Shown here in pieces: positions 53,028-62,513 of a stretch of 64,000 bases of DNA; within the stretch, counting starts at the first letter, position 1; the number at the start of each line of letters is the position of its first letter. Where the stretch lies: positions 62,001-126,000 of the forward strand of contig NC_015974.1 of assembly GCF_000283515.1 (NCBI RefSeq), read 5' to 3'. The position numbers were made by a program, and so were the translations under genes. Below the pieces are notes generated by a model. That model did no database searches. It was given only the letters and a program-made list of their open reading frames with translations, and was not told the origin of the DNA. Source of the stretch: Sphingobium sp. SYK-6 (lineage in GTDB: Bacteria > Pseudomonadota > Alphaproteobacteria > Sphingomonadales > Sphingomonadaceae).

Positions 53028-54281
53028 GTGTCGAGTTTCCGCTTCCTGCATGCTGCGGACATCCATTTGGACAGTCCATTGCATGGCCTATCGCGGTACG
53101 ATGGACTTCCCGTCGAGGAGATCCGGTCGGCCACGCGATCCGCGTTTGACAACCTCATCCAATGCGCGATCGACGAGGCGGTGGACTTTGTCGTCATCGC
53201 CGGCGATCTATTCGATGGCGACTGGCGCGATATGGGGACGGGACTCTACTTTGCCCGGGCCATGGGCCGTCTCGATCAGGCCGGCATTCCAGCGTTCATT
53301 ATTGCCGGCAACCACGACGCCGCCTCGGCGATCTCGCGGACGTTGACTTGGCCGCCAAACGTTCGCCAATTCGGACCGAGGCGTCCCGAAACCCACAGGC
53401 TGCCGAACCTCGCTGTGGCGCTGCACGGCCAGAGCTTTTCCACGCCGGCCGTCACCGACAACCTCGTCCTCTCCTATCCGGCCGCAGAAGCGAACTCGTT
53501 CAACATCGGCGTACTCCACACCGCCTTGGCGGGGCGGCCGGGGCACGCCAAATACGCGCCCTGTGGCGTCGAAGATTTACGCGGGAAGGGCTACGACTAC
53601 TGGGCACTCGGCCATGTGCACGAGTTCGAAATCGTCAACGACAACCCCTATGTCGTCTTTCCAGGCAACGTGCAGGGCCGCACTATACGCGAGGCGGGCG
53701 CAAAGGGTGCAGTCATCGTGACGGTGGTGGATGGCGAGGTTTCGTCCATTGATCGCATCGATCTGGACGTTGTGCGCTGGATCCGCCTCGACATCGATTG
53801 CGCCGGCTCATCGCCGGGCGGCCTCCCGGACCTGATCCGCGCCGAACTGACGCGCATCCACGGCGCCGATGGCTCCGGTCGGCCAATGATCGTCCGCGTG
53901 AGCCTGAGGGGCGAGCTCGCAGGCGCAGGCGCGCTCATCGACAAGGCTGGGGCCATTCGGGACGACGTGCGCGCCATCGCCACGTCGATCTCGCCAGACC
54001 TTCATGTCGAGAAGGTGAAGGTACTGGTGTCGGAGCCGACCACGGAACAACACGCCGTGCTCGGCGAGGATCTCGATGAATTGATCGGCGAGGGCTCCTC
54101 GGACCTCGGACTAGCGGCGGCGATTGAGGCGGATCTGGAGCGCTTCATGGTTCTGGCGAAGAGCGCGCTCGGTGAGTCGGAGGACGGTGAATTGCGTCTG
54201 TTAGCGGCACAGGGCGACTGGGCAGGAATCCTCGGCACCGCATCAACGGCGTTGCGGTCGCGCCTGACGCCGGAAGCCTGA
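53028..54281 (+). CDS. SbcD/Mre11-like (YhaO-like) metallophosphoesterase nuclease
   Basis: This 417-residue protein has the calcineurin-type metal motifs: AADIHLDSPLHG (D11, H13), VIAGDLFDGDWRD, IAGNHDAAS and GHVHEFEIV, with an inserted capping region and a C-terminal helical tail that would bind the partner ATPase. It is YhaO/SbcD-like. It starts at GTG with a GGGGGG-rich site and ends two bases before the ATPase gene, so the two form a complex like Mre11-Rad50. The location between a restriction-modification gene and a Gabija-like pair suggests a defence role. Confidence 0.88.
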   Translation: MSSFRFLHAADIHLDSPLHGLSRYDGLPVEEIRSATRSAFDNLIQCAIDEAVDFVVIAGDLFDGDWRDMGTGLYFARAMGRLDQAGIPAFIIAGNHDAASAISRTLTWPPNVRQFGPRRPETHRLPNLAVALHGQSFSTPAVTDNLVLSYPAAEANSFNIGVLHTALAGRPGHAKYAPCGVEDLRGKGYDYWALGHVHEFEIVNDNPYVVFPGNVQGRTIREAGAKGAVIVTVVDGEVSSIDRIDLDVVRWIRLDIDCAGSSPGGLPDLIRAELTRIHGADGSGRPMIVRVSLRGELAGAGALIDKAGAIRDDVRAIATSISPDLHVEKVKVLVSEPTTEQHAVLGEDLDELIGEGSSDLGLAAAIEADLERFMVLAKSALGESEDGELRLLAAQGDWAGILGTASTALRSRLTPEA

Positions 54282-54283
54282 CA

Positions 54284-57200
54284 ATGCGTTTCTCCCGCCT
54301 TTCCCTCGAACGTTACGGCCGCTTCGCGGACTGCGAGCTAAACTTTCGGTCCGGCGACCCCGACCTCCACATCATCTATGGGGCGAACGAAGCCGGCAAG
54401 ACGACCTCGCTGGCGGCGGTGTCAGACCTCCTTTTCGGATTCCCCCAGCGGTCGCCGTACAACTTCATGTTCGATTACATCCTCCTCAGGGTCGGTGCGG
54501 TACTGGAGGACGGTAGTCGGACGTTCGCGTGCCGCCGGAAAAAGGGTACGGCCGGCACGCTGCTTGACACGAATGACGCAGCGATCGACGAGGCTCCCCT
54601 TGCCTCGATGCTGAAAGGGCAGACCCGCGAAACCTTCAGCCTCTCCTTCAGTCTCGACCAGGATGCCCTGCGCTCGGGAGGCAAGGCAATGGTAGAAGCC
54701 AAGAACGACCTCGGCCGCACGTTGTTCGCCGCGGGTTCTGGCCTCACCGGCGTCGCCGACGAGCTCAAGAAGCTCGAAGGCGAGGCCGATGCCATCTGGG
54801 CGCCTACGACGTCCCAGCGACGCAGCTTTACCTTCGCGCACCGCCAGCTCGCCGAAGCCACCAAGACGATCCGAGACGCAGCTCTCAAGCCCAAGTCCTG
54901 GTCTGACGCACGGAACGCGATGCTGGAGGCACAGGCCGCACTCAATCTGGCTCGAGACGCCCGCGACGTGGTCCAAACGGAGCTGAGGGCTGCAGACCGC
55001 GTAAGGCGGCTCGCCCCGCTCGTACGGCTGCGCGACGAGCAGACCGAGACCCTGCTCGGCTACGAAACCATCGTTGATCTCAGTGTGCAACGCGAGGACG
55101 AGGCGGAACGCGTGATCCGCGAGGCCGAGGAGGCCCAGCGCCAGAGGTCGACCGCAGAGCAGCTAAAGGCTGACGCGGAAAACCGTCGGGACAAAATCGA
55201 GGCCGATCCGACCCTTTTGGAAAAGGCGGACGAGATCGACCAGCTCATCGCGGACGGGGGCTCCGTCGCGAAGGCCGCGCAGGATCTAGTCCGGCGCGAG
55301 GCGGAGCTCGTCGTCGCGGAGGCGCTGACTCGCCGTTTGAGGGCCGAAGCGGGACCCAACGCGGACGCCACACCTTCACGCGCTTTGGCGGCAAAGTTGC
55401 GCGACCTCTCCCGGACTCACGGCGAGAACGCCGCCGCGAGAAGGCAGATCGCCGAGAGCCGGAACGATCTCGACGACCGAAGGAAGCGCGCGCAGGACCG
55501 GCTCGATGGTGCATCGGCCGCCGCGGCTTCCGAGGCGCTCATTGATGCGGTCGACGCCGCACGCGCGCTCGGATCGGATGCCGACGCTCGTTGCGAAGGA
55601 GCCGGCCTTAGGGTCGAAGCGTTGGCATCGTCGCTGCCCGCCCTGCTCACCCGCCTTTCGCCGTGGACGGGCGGAATCGACGAGCTGCTGGTGCTACCCG
55701 AGGTGGGCGACGAGGAGATCGAGTCCGCACGTAGCGAACTGGCCGAAATTCTCGGCCAAGTTCGCCGTGAAGAGGAGCAGCTCCGGCACTGGACCGAAGA
55801 GGCCGAGAAGGTTGCGCTGGAGATTGGCCAACTCGCGACCGGCACCGTCGTGTCCGAGGACGAGATCGCATCGGTCCGTTTGAGCCGCCAGGACTGCTGG
55901 CAACCCATCCGTGAGAATGTCCTTGCGGGGACCCCACTCGGGTCTCCAGAAGCGGCCGTAGCCGACTACGAGACAAGCGTGTCCCGTGTGGACGAGAAGA
56001 TGGTCCTCCGTTTTTCGCTGGCCGAGGAGTCGAGCCGCCTCTCCGTGCTCGAGCGGTCCAAGGCGTCGCACGATCTTCAGGCCAAACAAGCGCAGGGCCG
56101 GATTGAAGATGCCCGCAAGCGTTATGGAGAAGCAGCGGAGGCATGGGCGGCGCGATTGACCGCGGCCGGCCTGCCAGCCCTCGAGCCCACCCGTTTCCTA
56201 ACCTGGCGGTCGGCGCGGGACGCGGCGGTCGAGGCCCATCGCGATGGCTTGACGTTGCGGGCCGATCTCGCTTCCATTGTCGGACGGCGTGACCGGTGCC
56301 GGGCCGCGCTGGCGCAGGCGTTGGAGGTTGCGGACGCCGGCGGACCGTTAACGCCGGTACTCGCGGCAGCCGAGCGGAAGCGGGCTGAATACGAGGATTT
56401 TACGCAACAGCGCCGTCTTGCCGCAGAACAGTTGGACCAGATCGCCGCGGAGGCCTCCGCCCTCGACCGGCGGCACCAGCGCCTCGACGATGAGGACGCG
56501 TCGAACGTCACCTCCTGGCGAGAAGTAATGGACGAAGCCGGTCTGCAGCTGGACATCGTCACTTGCGGTGCGGTTCTGGAACTACTCGATGATCTTCGTG
56601 GCGCCATCGCGGCAGAGGCAGACCTGCGCAGGAGGGTCGAGACGATCCGCAGGGACGCCAGCAATCACATGGAGCGGGTAGAGAAGTTGTCCGATGGCTC
56701 CAACGTTCCCGCGGGCGACACGGCGACGCGGCTTGGCGCTCTAAGGAATTGCCTCACGGCGGCCAGGTCGGCCGCCACGCTGATCGATTCGCTGGATGAG
56801 GAAGCGCGCCGCCGCGCGGATCAGTTCGAGGAGGCTTCGGCGAAGCTCGCCACGGCCGACGCGGCGCTGGCCCCCGCGCTCGCTGAAACCAAATCGACGG
56901 ATCGCGCGGAATTATCGGAAGCGATCGAACGGTCGCGCGCGAAGCGCCGGCTGACGGTGGAGCGGGCCGCCATAGAACGCAGGATCGTCGAGGAAGGGGA
57001 CGGCTTCACGCTGGACGAACTCGTCGCCGCAGTCGCCGCTTCTAATCCTGACCAAATCGCGAGCCACGTCTCGTCGCTGGATGCACGGTTGGGGGAATTG
57101 AACGACGAGGTGGCCGCAGCGGCTACGGCGCATGGCCACGCCAGATCTGCTTTCACCGCCCTCGACGCGGGCGGGACAGCCGCGGTGGACGCGGCATCGG

Positions 57201-57724
57201 ACGCGGAACAGGCGAAGGCCGAGCTTGAAGTCCTTGCCGAACAGTACATCCTGAAGCGTGCTCAGGCGCTGACGTTGAAGTGGGCGATCGAGAAATACCG
57301 CGAAAGACATCAAGATCCGTTGCTGTTGCGCGCCGGCGATTTGTTCTCGATTCTGACCGCCGGCCGCTATGCCGCGCTACGAGTGGACGCCGACGGAAGC
57401 GTCCCGCGGCTGCTGGGCCTGAGGGACGATCGACGCACAATGGTGGAGGTGGGCGCCATGAGCGAGGGCACCACCGACCAGCTCTTCCTCGCCCTTAGGC
57501 TGGCGGCGCTGGAGCAATCGGTGAAGGCTGGGGTCAACCTGCCGTTTCTCGCCGATGACTTGTTCGTGAACTTCGACGACGAGCGCGCCGAAGCGGGGTT
57601 CAGGGTGCTCGCCGAGGTGGCCTGTTCCACGCAGGTCCTGTTCTTCACGCACCATCCCCACCTTGTCGAGATTGCCAAGTCCGTTGTCGGTGACGACCTC
57701 CACTCGAAGTGCGAGCTCGCTTGA
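54284..57724 (+). CDS. Rad50/SbcC-like (YhaN-like) AAA ATPase
   Basis: This 1146-residue ABC-type ATPase has Walker A near the N-terminus (YGANEAGKTTSLAAV, about 31-45), long coiled-coil arms rich in Ala, Glu and Arg (about 170-1000), an ABC signature-like region (MSEGTTDQLFLALRL, about 1057) and Walker B (LADDLFVNFDDE, about 1088). It matches YhaN in lacking an obvious zinc hook. It pairs with the preceding nuclease for ATP-driven DNA end processing. Confidence 0.88.
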   Translation: MRFSRLSLERYGRFADCELNFRSGDPDLHIIYGANEAGKTTSLAAVSDLLFGFPQRSPYNFMFDYILLRVGAVLEDGSRTFACRRKKGTAGTLLDTNDAAIDEAPLASMLKGQTRETFSLSFSLDQDALRSGGKAMVEAKNDLGRTLFAAGSGLTGVADELKKLEGEADAIWAPTTSQRRSFTFAHRQLAEATKTIRDAALKPKSWSDARNAMLEAQAALNLARDARDVVQTELRAADRVRRLAPLVRLRDEQTETLLGYETIVDLSVQREDEAERVIREAEEAQRQRSTAEQLKADAENRRDKIEADPTLLEKADEIDQLIADGGSVAKAAQDLVRREAELVVAEALTRRLRAEAGPNADATPSRALAAKLRDLSRTHGENAAARRQIAESRNDLDDRRKRAQDRLDGASAAAASEALIDAVDAARALGSDADARCEGAGLRVEALASSLPALLTRLSPWTGGIDELLVLPEVGDEEIESARSELAEILGQVRREEEQLRHWTEEAEKVALEIGQLATGTVVSEDEIASVRLSRQDCWQPIRENVLAGTPLGSPEAAVADYETSVSRVDEKMVLRFSLAEESSRLSVLERSKASHDLQAKQAQGRIEDARKRYGEAAEAWAARLTAAGLPALEPTRFLTWRSARDAAVEAHRDGLTLRADLASIVGRRDRCRAALAQALEVADAGGPLTPVLAAAERKRAEYEDFTQQRRLAAEQLDQIAAEASALDRRHQRLDDEDASNVTSWREVMDEAGLQLDIVTCGAVLELLDDLRGAIAAEADLRRRVETIRRDASNHMERVEKLSDGSNVPAGDTATRLGALRNCLTAARSAATLIDSLDEEARRRADQFEEASAKLATADAALAPALAETKSTDRAELSEAIERSRAKRRLTVERAAIERRIVEEGDGFTLDELVAAVAASNPDQIASHVSSLDARLGELNDEVAAAATAHGHARSAFTALDAGGTAAVDAASDAEQAKAELEVLAEQYILKRAQALTLKWAIEKYRERHQDPLLLRAGDLFSILTAGRYAALRVDADGSVPRLLGLRDDRRTMVEVGAMSEGTTDQLFLALRLAALEQSVKAGVNLPFLADDLFVNFDDERAEAGFRVLAEVACSTQVLFFTHHPHLVEIAKSVVGDDLHSKCELA

Positions 57725-57883
57725 CGCGATGCGGCTAGAGGACAGCGCCATGATCATCTTCGGGACCGATCCTTGGTTCCGCCGTGCGGACGTCCAGGTG
57801 ATCGGCGCCCAAGCCGATGGCGTCGGGCGCGCTGACGCTAGGGTTCATCGCCCGGGTTATATAGCGCCAAAATAGGGGGGAAA
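57725..57883. other. Spacer between ATPase and OLD nuclease genes
   Basis: About 160 bases. A 48-codon frame from ATG 57729 (MRLEDSAMIIFGTDPWFRRA...) exists, but nothing marks it as a gene. A GGGGGG site lies just before the next start. Confidence 0.3.
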
Positions 57884-59950
57884 ATGCGCATCAACCGAGC
57901 TAAGATTGAAAACTTCAGGCTCCTCCGCGACGTGGAGATCGGTTTCGAAGAACAGACGACGCTCATCGTTGGCCGCAACAACAGCGGCAAGACGTCGATC
58001 GCCGAGCTGTTCCGGCGCTTGCTGTCCGATCGCGCCCTGAGTTTCCGCCTCGAAGATTTTTCGCTCGGGTGTCACGAATGCTTTTGGACATCGCTTGTGT
58101 CTTTCCGCGCGCAGCAAGATTCGTCCGAGACGCTCGGACAGTTGCCAGCAATCAAGCTCGTGCTCGATATCGGCTATGACGTCGATGCGGCCGATCTTGG
58201 GCCGCTTAGCGAGTGCATCATCGACTTGAATCCCGATTGCCACGAGGCCCGGCTGGAGTTCCGGTTCGCGCCGAAGGCCAATGCGCTACAGGCGTTGTTC
58301 GTTGATTTAACGGAGCCGCTCGAAGATCCGGAGGCGGACCGCGCCCGGCTCTACCGCGAACTCGGAAATCGCATTGCCTCGGCCTATGCCGGATCGCTGG
58401 AAGCGGTCGATCCGAACGACCCGACCAACCGGAAGACACTGGAACCAAAGATCCTGTCCGCGCTCGTCGGCGGCGGCTTCATCAATGCCCAGCGCGGGCT
58501 GGATGACGATACATTCCGCGAGCGCGACGTGCTCGGCAAGGTGGTCGAGGTGCTCTTCCAATCGGCATTGACGGACGAACTGGATCCAACGCGACGCAGC
58601 ACCGCCGAGCAGCTCAAGGAGGCGGTCGATCAGATCCAGGGCGATCTGCATATCGGTTTTAACGCCAAGCTGACCTCACTGCTGCCCACGTTCGACCTGT
58701 TTGGATATCCTGGCCTTGTAGACCCGGGATTGGTGACAGAGACCAGCTTCGACGTCGACAAGCTGCTCAGCAACCACACGCGCCTGCGCTACCGGGGCGT
58801 GAACGGCGTAACCCTGCCCGAAACCTACAATGGCCTCGGCGCGCGCAACCTCGTTTACATGCTACTACAGCTCCTGCGCTTCTTCCGCGAGTTCCAGGGA
58901 ACGCCAACAGCGGCCGGCGTGCATCTAATCTTTATCGAGGAGCCCGAGGCGCATCTGCATCCCCAGATGCAGGAGGTGTTCATACGCCAGCTGGAGTACA
59001 TCGCCAACGCGTTCGTCGCCCAATTGAACGCCGACCGTCCGTGGCCGGTCCAGTTCGTCGTCACCACCCACTCGCCCCACATGGCGAACGAAGCCCGCTT
59101 CGAGAGCCTCCGCTATTTTCTGTCGGTTACCGACGGCCCGGGCCTCCGGCGCTCAGTTGTGAAGGATCTCCGGCAGGGTATGGGCGGCGCGCCGGAAGAG
59201 GATCGCAATTTTCTTCATCAATATCTCACGCTATCCCGCTGCGACCTTTTCTTTGCGGACAAGGCGGTGCTGATCGAAGGAACCGCTGAACGCCTTCTCC
59301 TTCCGGCGATGATCCGCAAGACCGACGCTGCCGCGCAAGGCGAGCCGCAACTAAGCAGTCAGTACCTCACTGTCATGGAGGTCGGCGGCGCCTACGCCCA
59401 TCGCTTCTTCGGCCTGCTGGCGTTCCTCGAGTTGCGCACGCTGATCATCACCGATATCGATTCCGTTGCGCCCGGGGCCAAGAACAAGCGCGTGGCGGTT
59501 CGTGTGGCCGAGGGCACATTCACCAGCAATGCCTGTATCAAAAGCTGGTACGAGCCCGACGTGAGCCCAGCCCAGCTGCTCGACAAGTCGACCGAGGAGA
59601 AGACCGACGGCGGACGACGGCTCGCCTATCAGATCCCCGAGCAGGATGGCGGTCCATGTGCTCGCAGCTTTGAGGATGCCTTCATCCTCGCCAATCCAGA
59701 ACTCTTCGATCTCGGCGAGGGCGACCAGGCGACGCTCGCCTATGAGCATGCGGCCGAACAGAAAAAGTCCAGCTTTGCGCTTGAACATGCGATCGTAAAC
59801 ACCGAGTGGCGGACGCCGCGCTACATCGGCGAAGGGTTGCGGTGGCTTGCCCAAGGCAATCCAGCGCCGACCCTCGGGCCAGACGCGATCGCCGCCGAGT
59901 TGGTCGCCGAAGTGATTGACGCGGCTGATGGGGCCCAGGTCGATGGCTGA
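57884..59950 (+). CDS. gajA: OLD-family ATP-dependent nuclease (GajA-like)
   Basis: This 688-residue protein has an N-terminal ABC-type ATPase with Walker A GRNNSGKTS (about 29-37), a central insert, the signature-like NGLGARNLVYMLLQL and Walker B IFIEEPEAHLHPQ (about 349-361), then a C-terminal TOPRIM nuclease (AVLIEGTAERLLLPAM, LIITDIDSV). It is directly followed by a UvrD-type helicase gene with an eight-base overlap, as in class 2 OLD and Gabija systems. GajA nicks DNA when nucleotide levels fall during infection. The protein is longer than typical GajA (about 580), so Gabija-like is safer than Gabija proper. Confidence 0.85.
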   Translation: MRINRAKIENFRLLRDVEIGFEEQTTLIVGRNNSGKTSIAELFRRLLSDRALSFRLEDFSLGCHECFWTSLVSFRAQQDSSETLGQLPAIKLVLDIGYDVDAADLGPLSECIIDLNPDCHEARLEFRFAPKANALQALFVDLTEPLEDPEADRARLYRELGNRIASAYAGSLEAVDPNDPTNRKTLEPKILSALVGGGFINAQRGLDDDTFRERDVLGKVVEVLFQSALTDELDPTRRSTAEQLKEAVDQIQGDLHIGFNAKLTSLLPTFDLFGYPGLVDPGLVTETSFDVDKLLSNHTRLRYRGVNGVTLPETYNGLGARNLVYMLLQLLRFFREFQGTPTAAGVHLIFIEEPEAHLHPQMQEVFIRQLEYIANAFVAQLNADRPWPVQFVVTTHSPHMANEARFESLRYFLSVTDGPGLRRSVVKDLRQGMGGAPEEDRNFLHQYLTLSRCDLFFADKAVLIEGTAERLLLPAMIRKTDAAAQGEPQLSSQYLTVMEVGGAYAHRFFGLLAFLELRTLIITDIDSVAPGAKNKRVAVRVAEGTFTSNACIKSWYEPDVSPAQLLDKSTEEKTDGGRRLAYQIPEQDGGPCARSFEDAFILANPELFDLGEGDQATLAYEHAAEQKKSSFALEHAIVNTEWRTPRYIGEGLRWLAQGNPAPTLGPDAIAAELVAEVIDAADGAQVDG

Positions 59951-61715
59951 CGAAGAGACCGCCGCCGACGCGGCCGGCCGCCTTGCACTTGAGCGTGTCT
60001 ATGCGTGCTTCGATGCCGGACAAAGCTTCCGGCTCGAGGCAGGCGCGGGCGCAGGCAAGACATATTCCCTAGAAAAGGCGCTGCGCCGCCTGATCGAACT
60101 TCGCGGTACGGAACTTGTGCGTAAGCGCCAACAGATTGGTTGCATCACGTTCACGAACGTGGCGAAGGATGAGATTATCGCGCGCGTTCAGGCCCACCCG
60201 GCGGTTCGGCCGGAGACCATTCACGGATTTTGTTGGTCAGTATTGCAGGACTTTCAGCCCCAGCTCCGCGCGATCGTGCCTGACTTGCCGGGATGGGGAG
60301 AACGTCTCGCCGATGCCGGGGTGGGGGGGCTAGGCGCGAGGAAGGTCAATTACGACCTCGGCTATCCCCGGGTGACGCCAGACGAGGTGTCATTGAAGCA
60401 CGAAGACGTGCTGACGCTGATGACGGAGCTGCTGGCACGGCCCAAGTTTCGCTTAGTGCTAGCGAAGCGCTATCCCGTGCTGCTGATTGACGAATATCAG
60501 GACACCGATGCGGGCTTCGTAGAGGCTCTAAAGCAGCATTTCCTAGGTACGGGTACGGGGCCTATCATTGGCCTGTTCGGCGACCATTGGCAGAAGATCT
60601 ACGGTGAGGGATGCGGTGCGGTCGAGCACGCAGCACTCGAGGTGATCGACAAAAACGCCAATTTCCGATCCGCCGAACCCATCGTCGCGGTGCTCAATCG
60701 CATGCGACCCGATCTCGAACAGATCCCCAGCGACCCGGATGCGCCGGGTGAGGCTCGAATCTTTCACACGAATGCATGGCCGGGCCAGCGCCGAACGGGC
60801 CAGGGCGGTGGTCACTGGACTGGCGACACGAGCCCCGAGGCGGCACGCGCCTATCTCGATCACCTGAAGCAGCGATTGTCGGATGAGGGCTGGGACTTTG
60901 CCGTCGAACGCACCAAGATCCTGATGCTCAGCCACAGCGTGCTGGCGAAGGAACAGGGCTATCCGACCATCCAGAGCATTTATGGCCAGTTCAACGATGC
61001 CTGGCTCAAGAAAGAAGACCCCCACATCAAATTTCTGGCCGACCAGCTCGAGCCAGCATGCGCGGCCTTTCAGGCGAAGCGCTATGGCGAGATGTTTGAG
61101 AGCCTAGGCGCCGGCAGGCCGTGCATCCGTCGGCATCACGACAAGGTCGCATGGACGCAGTCTCTCGAACAGCTTATCCAATTGCGAGCGACCGGCACGA
61201 TCGGCGCCGTCATCGACCTCATCAAAGGCCAGGCTCACATGCATCTGCCCGAGGCGGTGCTGGACCGCGAGCAACGCTTGGCCGACGCCGGACCCGAACC
61301 GGTCGAAGGCGAGTCTCGGAGGATCGCCCAGCTGCGAAGGCTACGGGACGTCGCCTACACCGAGCTGATGGCGGTGGATGCGTTCATCGATGGTCACACG
61401 CCCTTCGCCACCAAGCACGGCGTGAAGGGTGCGGAGTTCGAGAACGTGCTCGTCATCGTCGGCCGTGGCTGGAACAAGTATAATTTCGCGCAGATGCTGG
61501 AACGGCTCGACCCAGGCCCCCCGGCAGACAAGGTCGAATCCTTCGAGAGCAATCGCAACCTGTTCTACGTCGCGTGCTCCAGACCGAAGCGCCGATTGGC
61601 GCTGTTGTTCACCCAGATTCTAAGCGAGCTCGCGATGGCGAAGGTGACAGCTTTGTTCGGCGAGGCCAATGTGATCCCGCTTCCAGCAGATCCCGCGGGC
61701 GGGGCCGCGCCATGA
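59943..61715 (+). CDS. gajB: UvrD/Rep-family helicase (GajB-like)
   Basis: This 590-residue superfamily 1 helicase has motif I (EAGAGAGKTYSLEKAL, about 31-46), motif Ia (CITFTNVAKDEI), motif II (LLIDEYQDTDAGF, about 180), motif III (FGDHWQKIY) and motif VI (NLFYVACSRPKRRL, near 540). The start at 59943 gives the usual N-terminus and overlaps the OLD gene. Together they form a Gabija-like anti-phage pair in which the helicase senses DNA ends or ssDNA. Confidence 0.87.
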   Translation: MADEETAADAAGRLALERVYACFDAGQSFRLEAGAGAGKTYSLEKALRRLIELRGTELVRKRQQIGCITFTNVAKDEIIARVQAHPAVRPETIHGFCWSVLQDFQPQLRAIVPDLPGWGERLADAGVGGLGARKVNYDLGYPRVTPDEVSLKHEDVLTLMTELLARPKFRLVLAKRYPVLLIDEYQDTDAGFVEALKQHFLGTGTGPIIGLFGDHWQKIYGEGCGAVEHAALEVIDKNANFRSAEPIVAVLNRMRPDLEQIPSDPDAPGEARIFHTNAWPGQRRTGQGGGHWTGDTSPEAARAYLDHLKQRLSDEGWDFAVERTKILMLSHSVLAKEQGYPTIQSIYGQFNDAWLKKEDPHIKFLADQLEPACAAFQAKRYGEMFESLGAGRPCIRRHHDKVAWTQSLEQLIQLRATGTIGAVIDLIKGQAHMHLPEAVLDREQRLADAGPEPVEGESRRIAQLRRLRDVAYTELMAVDAFIDGHTPFATKHGVKGAEFENVLVIVGRGWNKYNFAQMLERLDPGPPADKVESFESNRNLFYVACSRPKRRLALLFTQILSELAMAKVTALFGEANVIPLPADPAGGAAP

Positions 61716-61998
61716 CCAAGGGAGAGGCACCACCGATGGTGACGATCGCTGCCTAAACGGACCACGATCTTAGCCAGATTTTCTCTTGGCTCGAAGCGGA
61801 GCCGCCGCGGGAGACAGCACCTCTCATCCCAACAACAGCATGATCGCGAAGAGACACAATGCCGGCGAGCTCATCGTCCTGAAGGCCGGCAACGACATCG
61901 CGGCTTTCGCGCTCGGCGCTTTCGATCTCATCGATATCTTTAAGACCAAGCCGCCGTTCAGACGGATCGGCATCGGCCGGACGCTGGCGCACTATTGA
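61712..61998 (+). pseudogene. Decayed GNAT-like acetyltransferase
   Basis: A start overlaps the helicase stop (ATGA). The frame reads MTKGEAPPMVTIAA, a TAA stop (61754-61756), then TDHDLSQIFSWLEAEPPRET and a TGA; the homologous text continues in another frame as MIAKRHNAGELIVLKAGNDI and FKTKPPFRRIGIGRTLAHY. The latter carries the acetyl-CoA loop-like RRIGIGR. So one gene of about 95 residues (itself short for GNAT) has an in-frame stop and a frameshift. The family call rests on the R-x-G-I-G-R motif and flanks. Confidence 0.55.
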
Positions 61999-62046
61999 AT
62001 CAGTCGAACTGCGGATACCGATAAGTAACCCCTTCCTATCCACTCA

Positions 62047-62250
62047 TCACACGGGTGGGGTGATGTCGGCCCAGTAGATGACTTCTTCCAGGATATGCAT
62101 GCTTTCGGGATTTTCCCAGCCCTCACGGTCGCTATCCCATCGCCCGATCACAGGGAGGTCAACCTCCCAGAGCAGCAAGCGACGGCCGTCTTTCCGGTCT
62201 TCCGGCAAAGTGCCGATCGGCTCCCAAGGGATGTGCTTGGCGGTGATCAT
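62047..62250 (-). CDS. Small Trp-rich hypothetical protein
   Basis: This 67-residue protein (WEPIGTLPEDRKDGRRLLLW, VIGRWDSDREGWENPESM, VIYWADI) has the W-x-P-I...DG-R-x-LLW...W pattern of small phage or plasmid proteins of unknown role (DUF551-like). ATG 62250 has GAGGGA six bases upstream; the frame stays open further upstream but without a good site. It is in the direction of the AbiE pair but separated by 264 bases. Confidence 0.6.
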   Translation of the reverse strand: MITAKHIPWEPIGTLPEDRKDGRRLLLWEVDLPVIGRWDSDREGWENPESMHILEEVIYWADITPPV

Positions 62251-62441
62251 GCAAGTTCCCTCGCTCGATTCCATTGGTCCCGCATTTAGCCCATCTTTGT
62301 GCAGGCACGAAACCCAGCTGGTTGCCAACCTGTCGGGTTTCGGCAGCCCGAGCAGCTTTTCGGTGCGCCTTCGGCTTATGACGCCAGACTTCGGTGCGTG
62401 AGCCGCCACTCGCTTGTGCGATGCTGGCACTGATTTAACAT

Positions 62442-62460
62442 AAGATTGATTATCAGTCTT
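62442..62460. promoter_or_regulatory. Palindromic operator-like site in AT-rich spacer
   Basis: AAGATTGAT-T-ATCAGTCTT is a near-perfect 19-bp dyad (8 of 9 pairs) inside the most AT-rich stretch of this end of the window (62430-62500), upstream of the small Trp-rich gene. The rest of 62251-62513 holds no gene that I can support. Confidence 0.4.
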
Positions 62461-62513
62461 TTATCGTTCTATTTCAAATACTTAGATTACTTGCTCATTC
62501 GCGGTCTCCGGCA

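Noticed and set aside
57729-57875. 48-codon frame between the YhaN-like and OLD genes
   Set aside because: No clear ribosome site match to a family, short, and the next gene has its own good site.
61753-62043. 96-codon minus-strand frame opposite the GNAT remnant
   Set aside because: The plus strand carries recognisable decayed homology; the minus product has no family signal.
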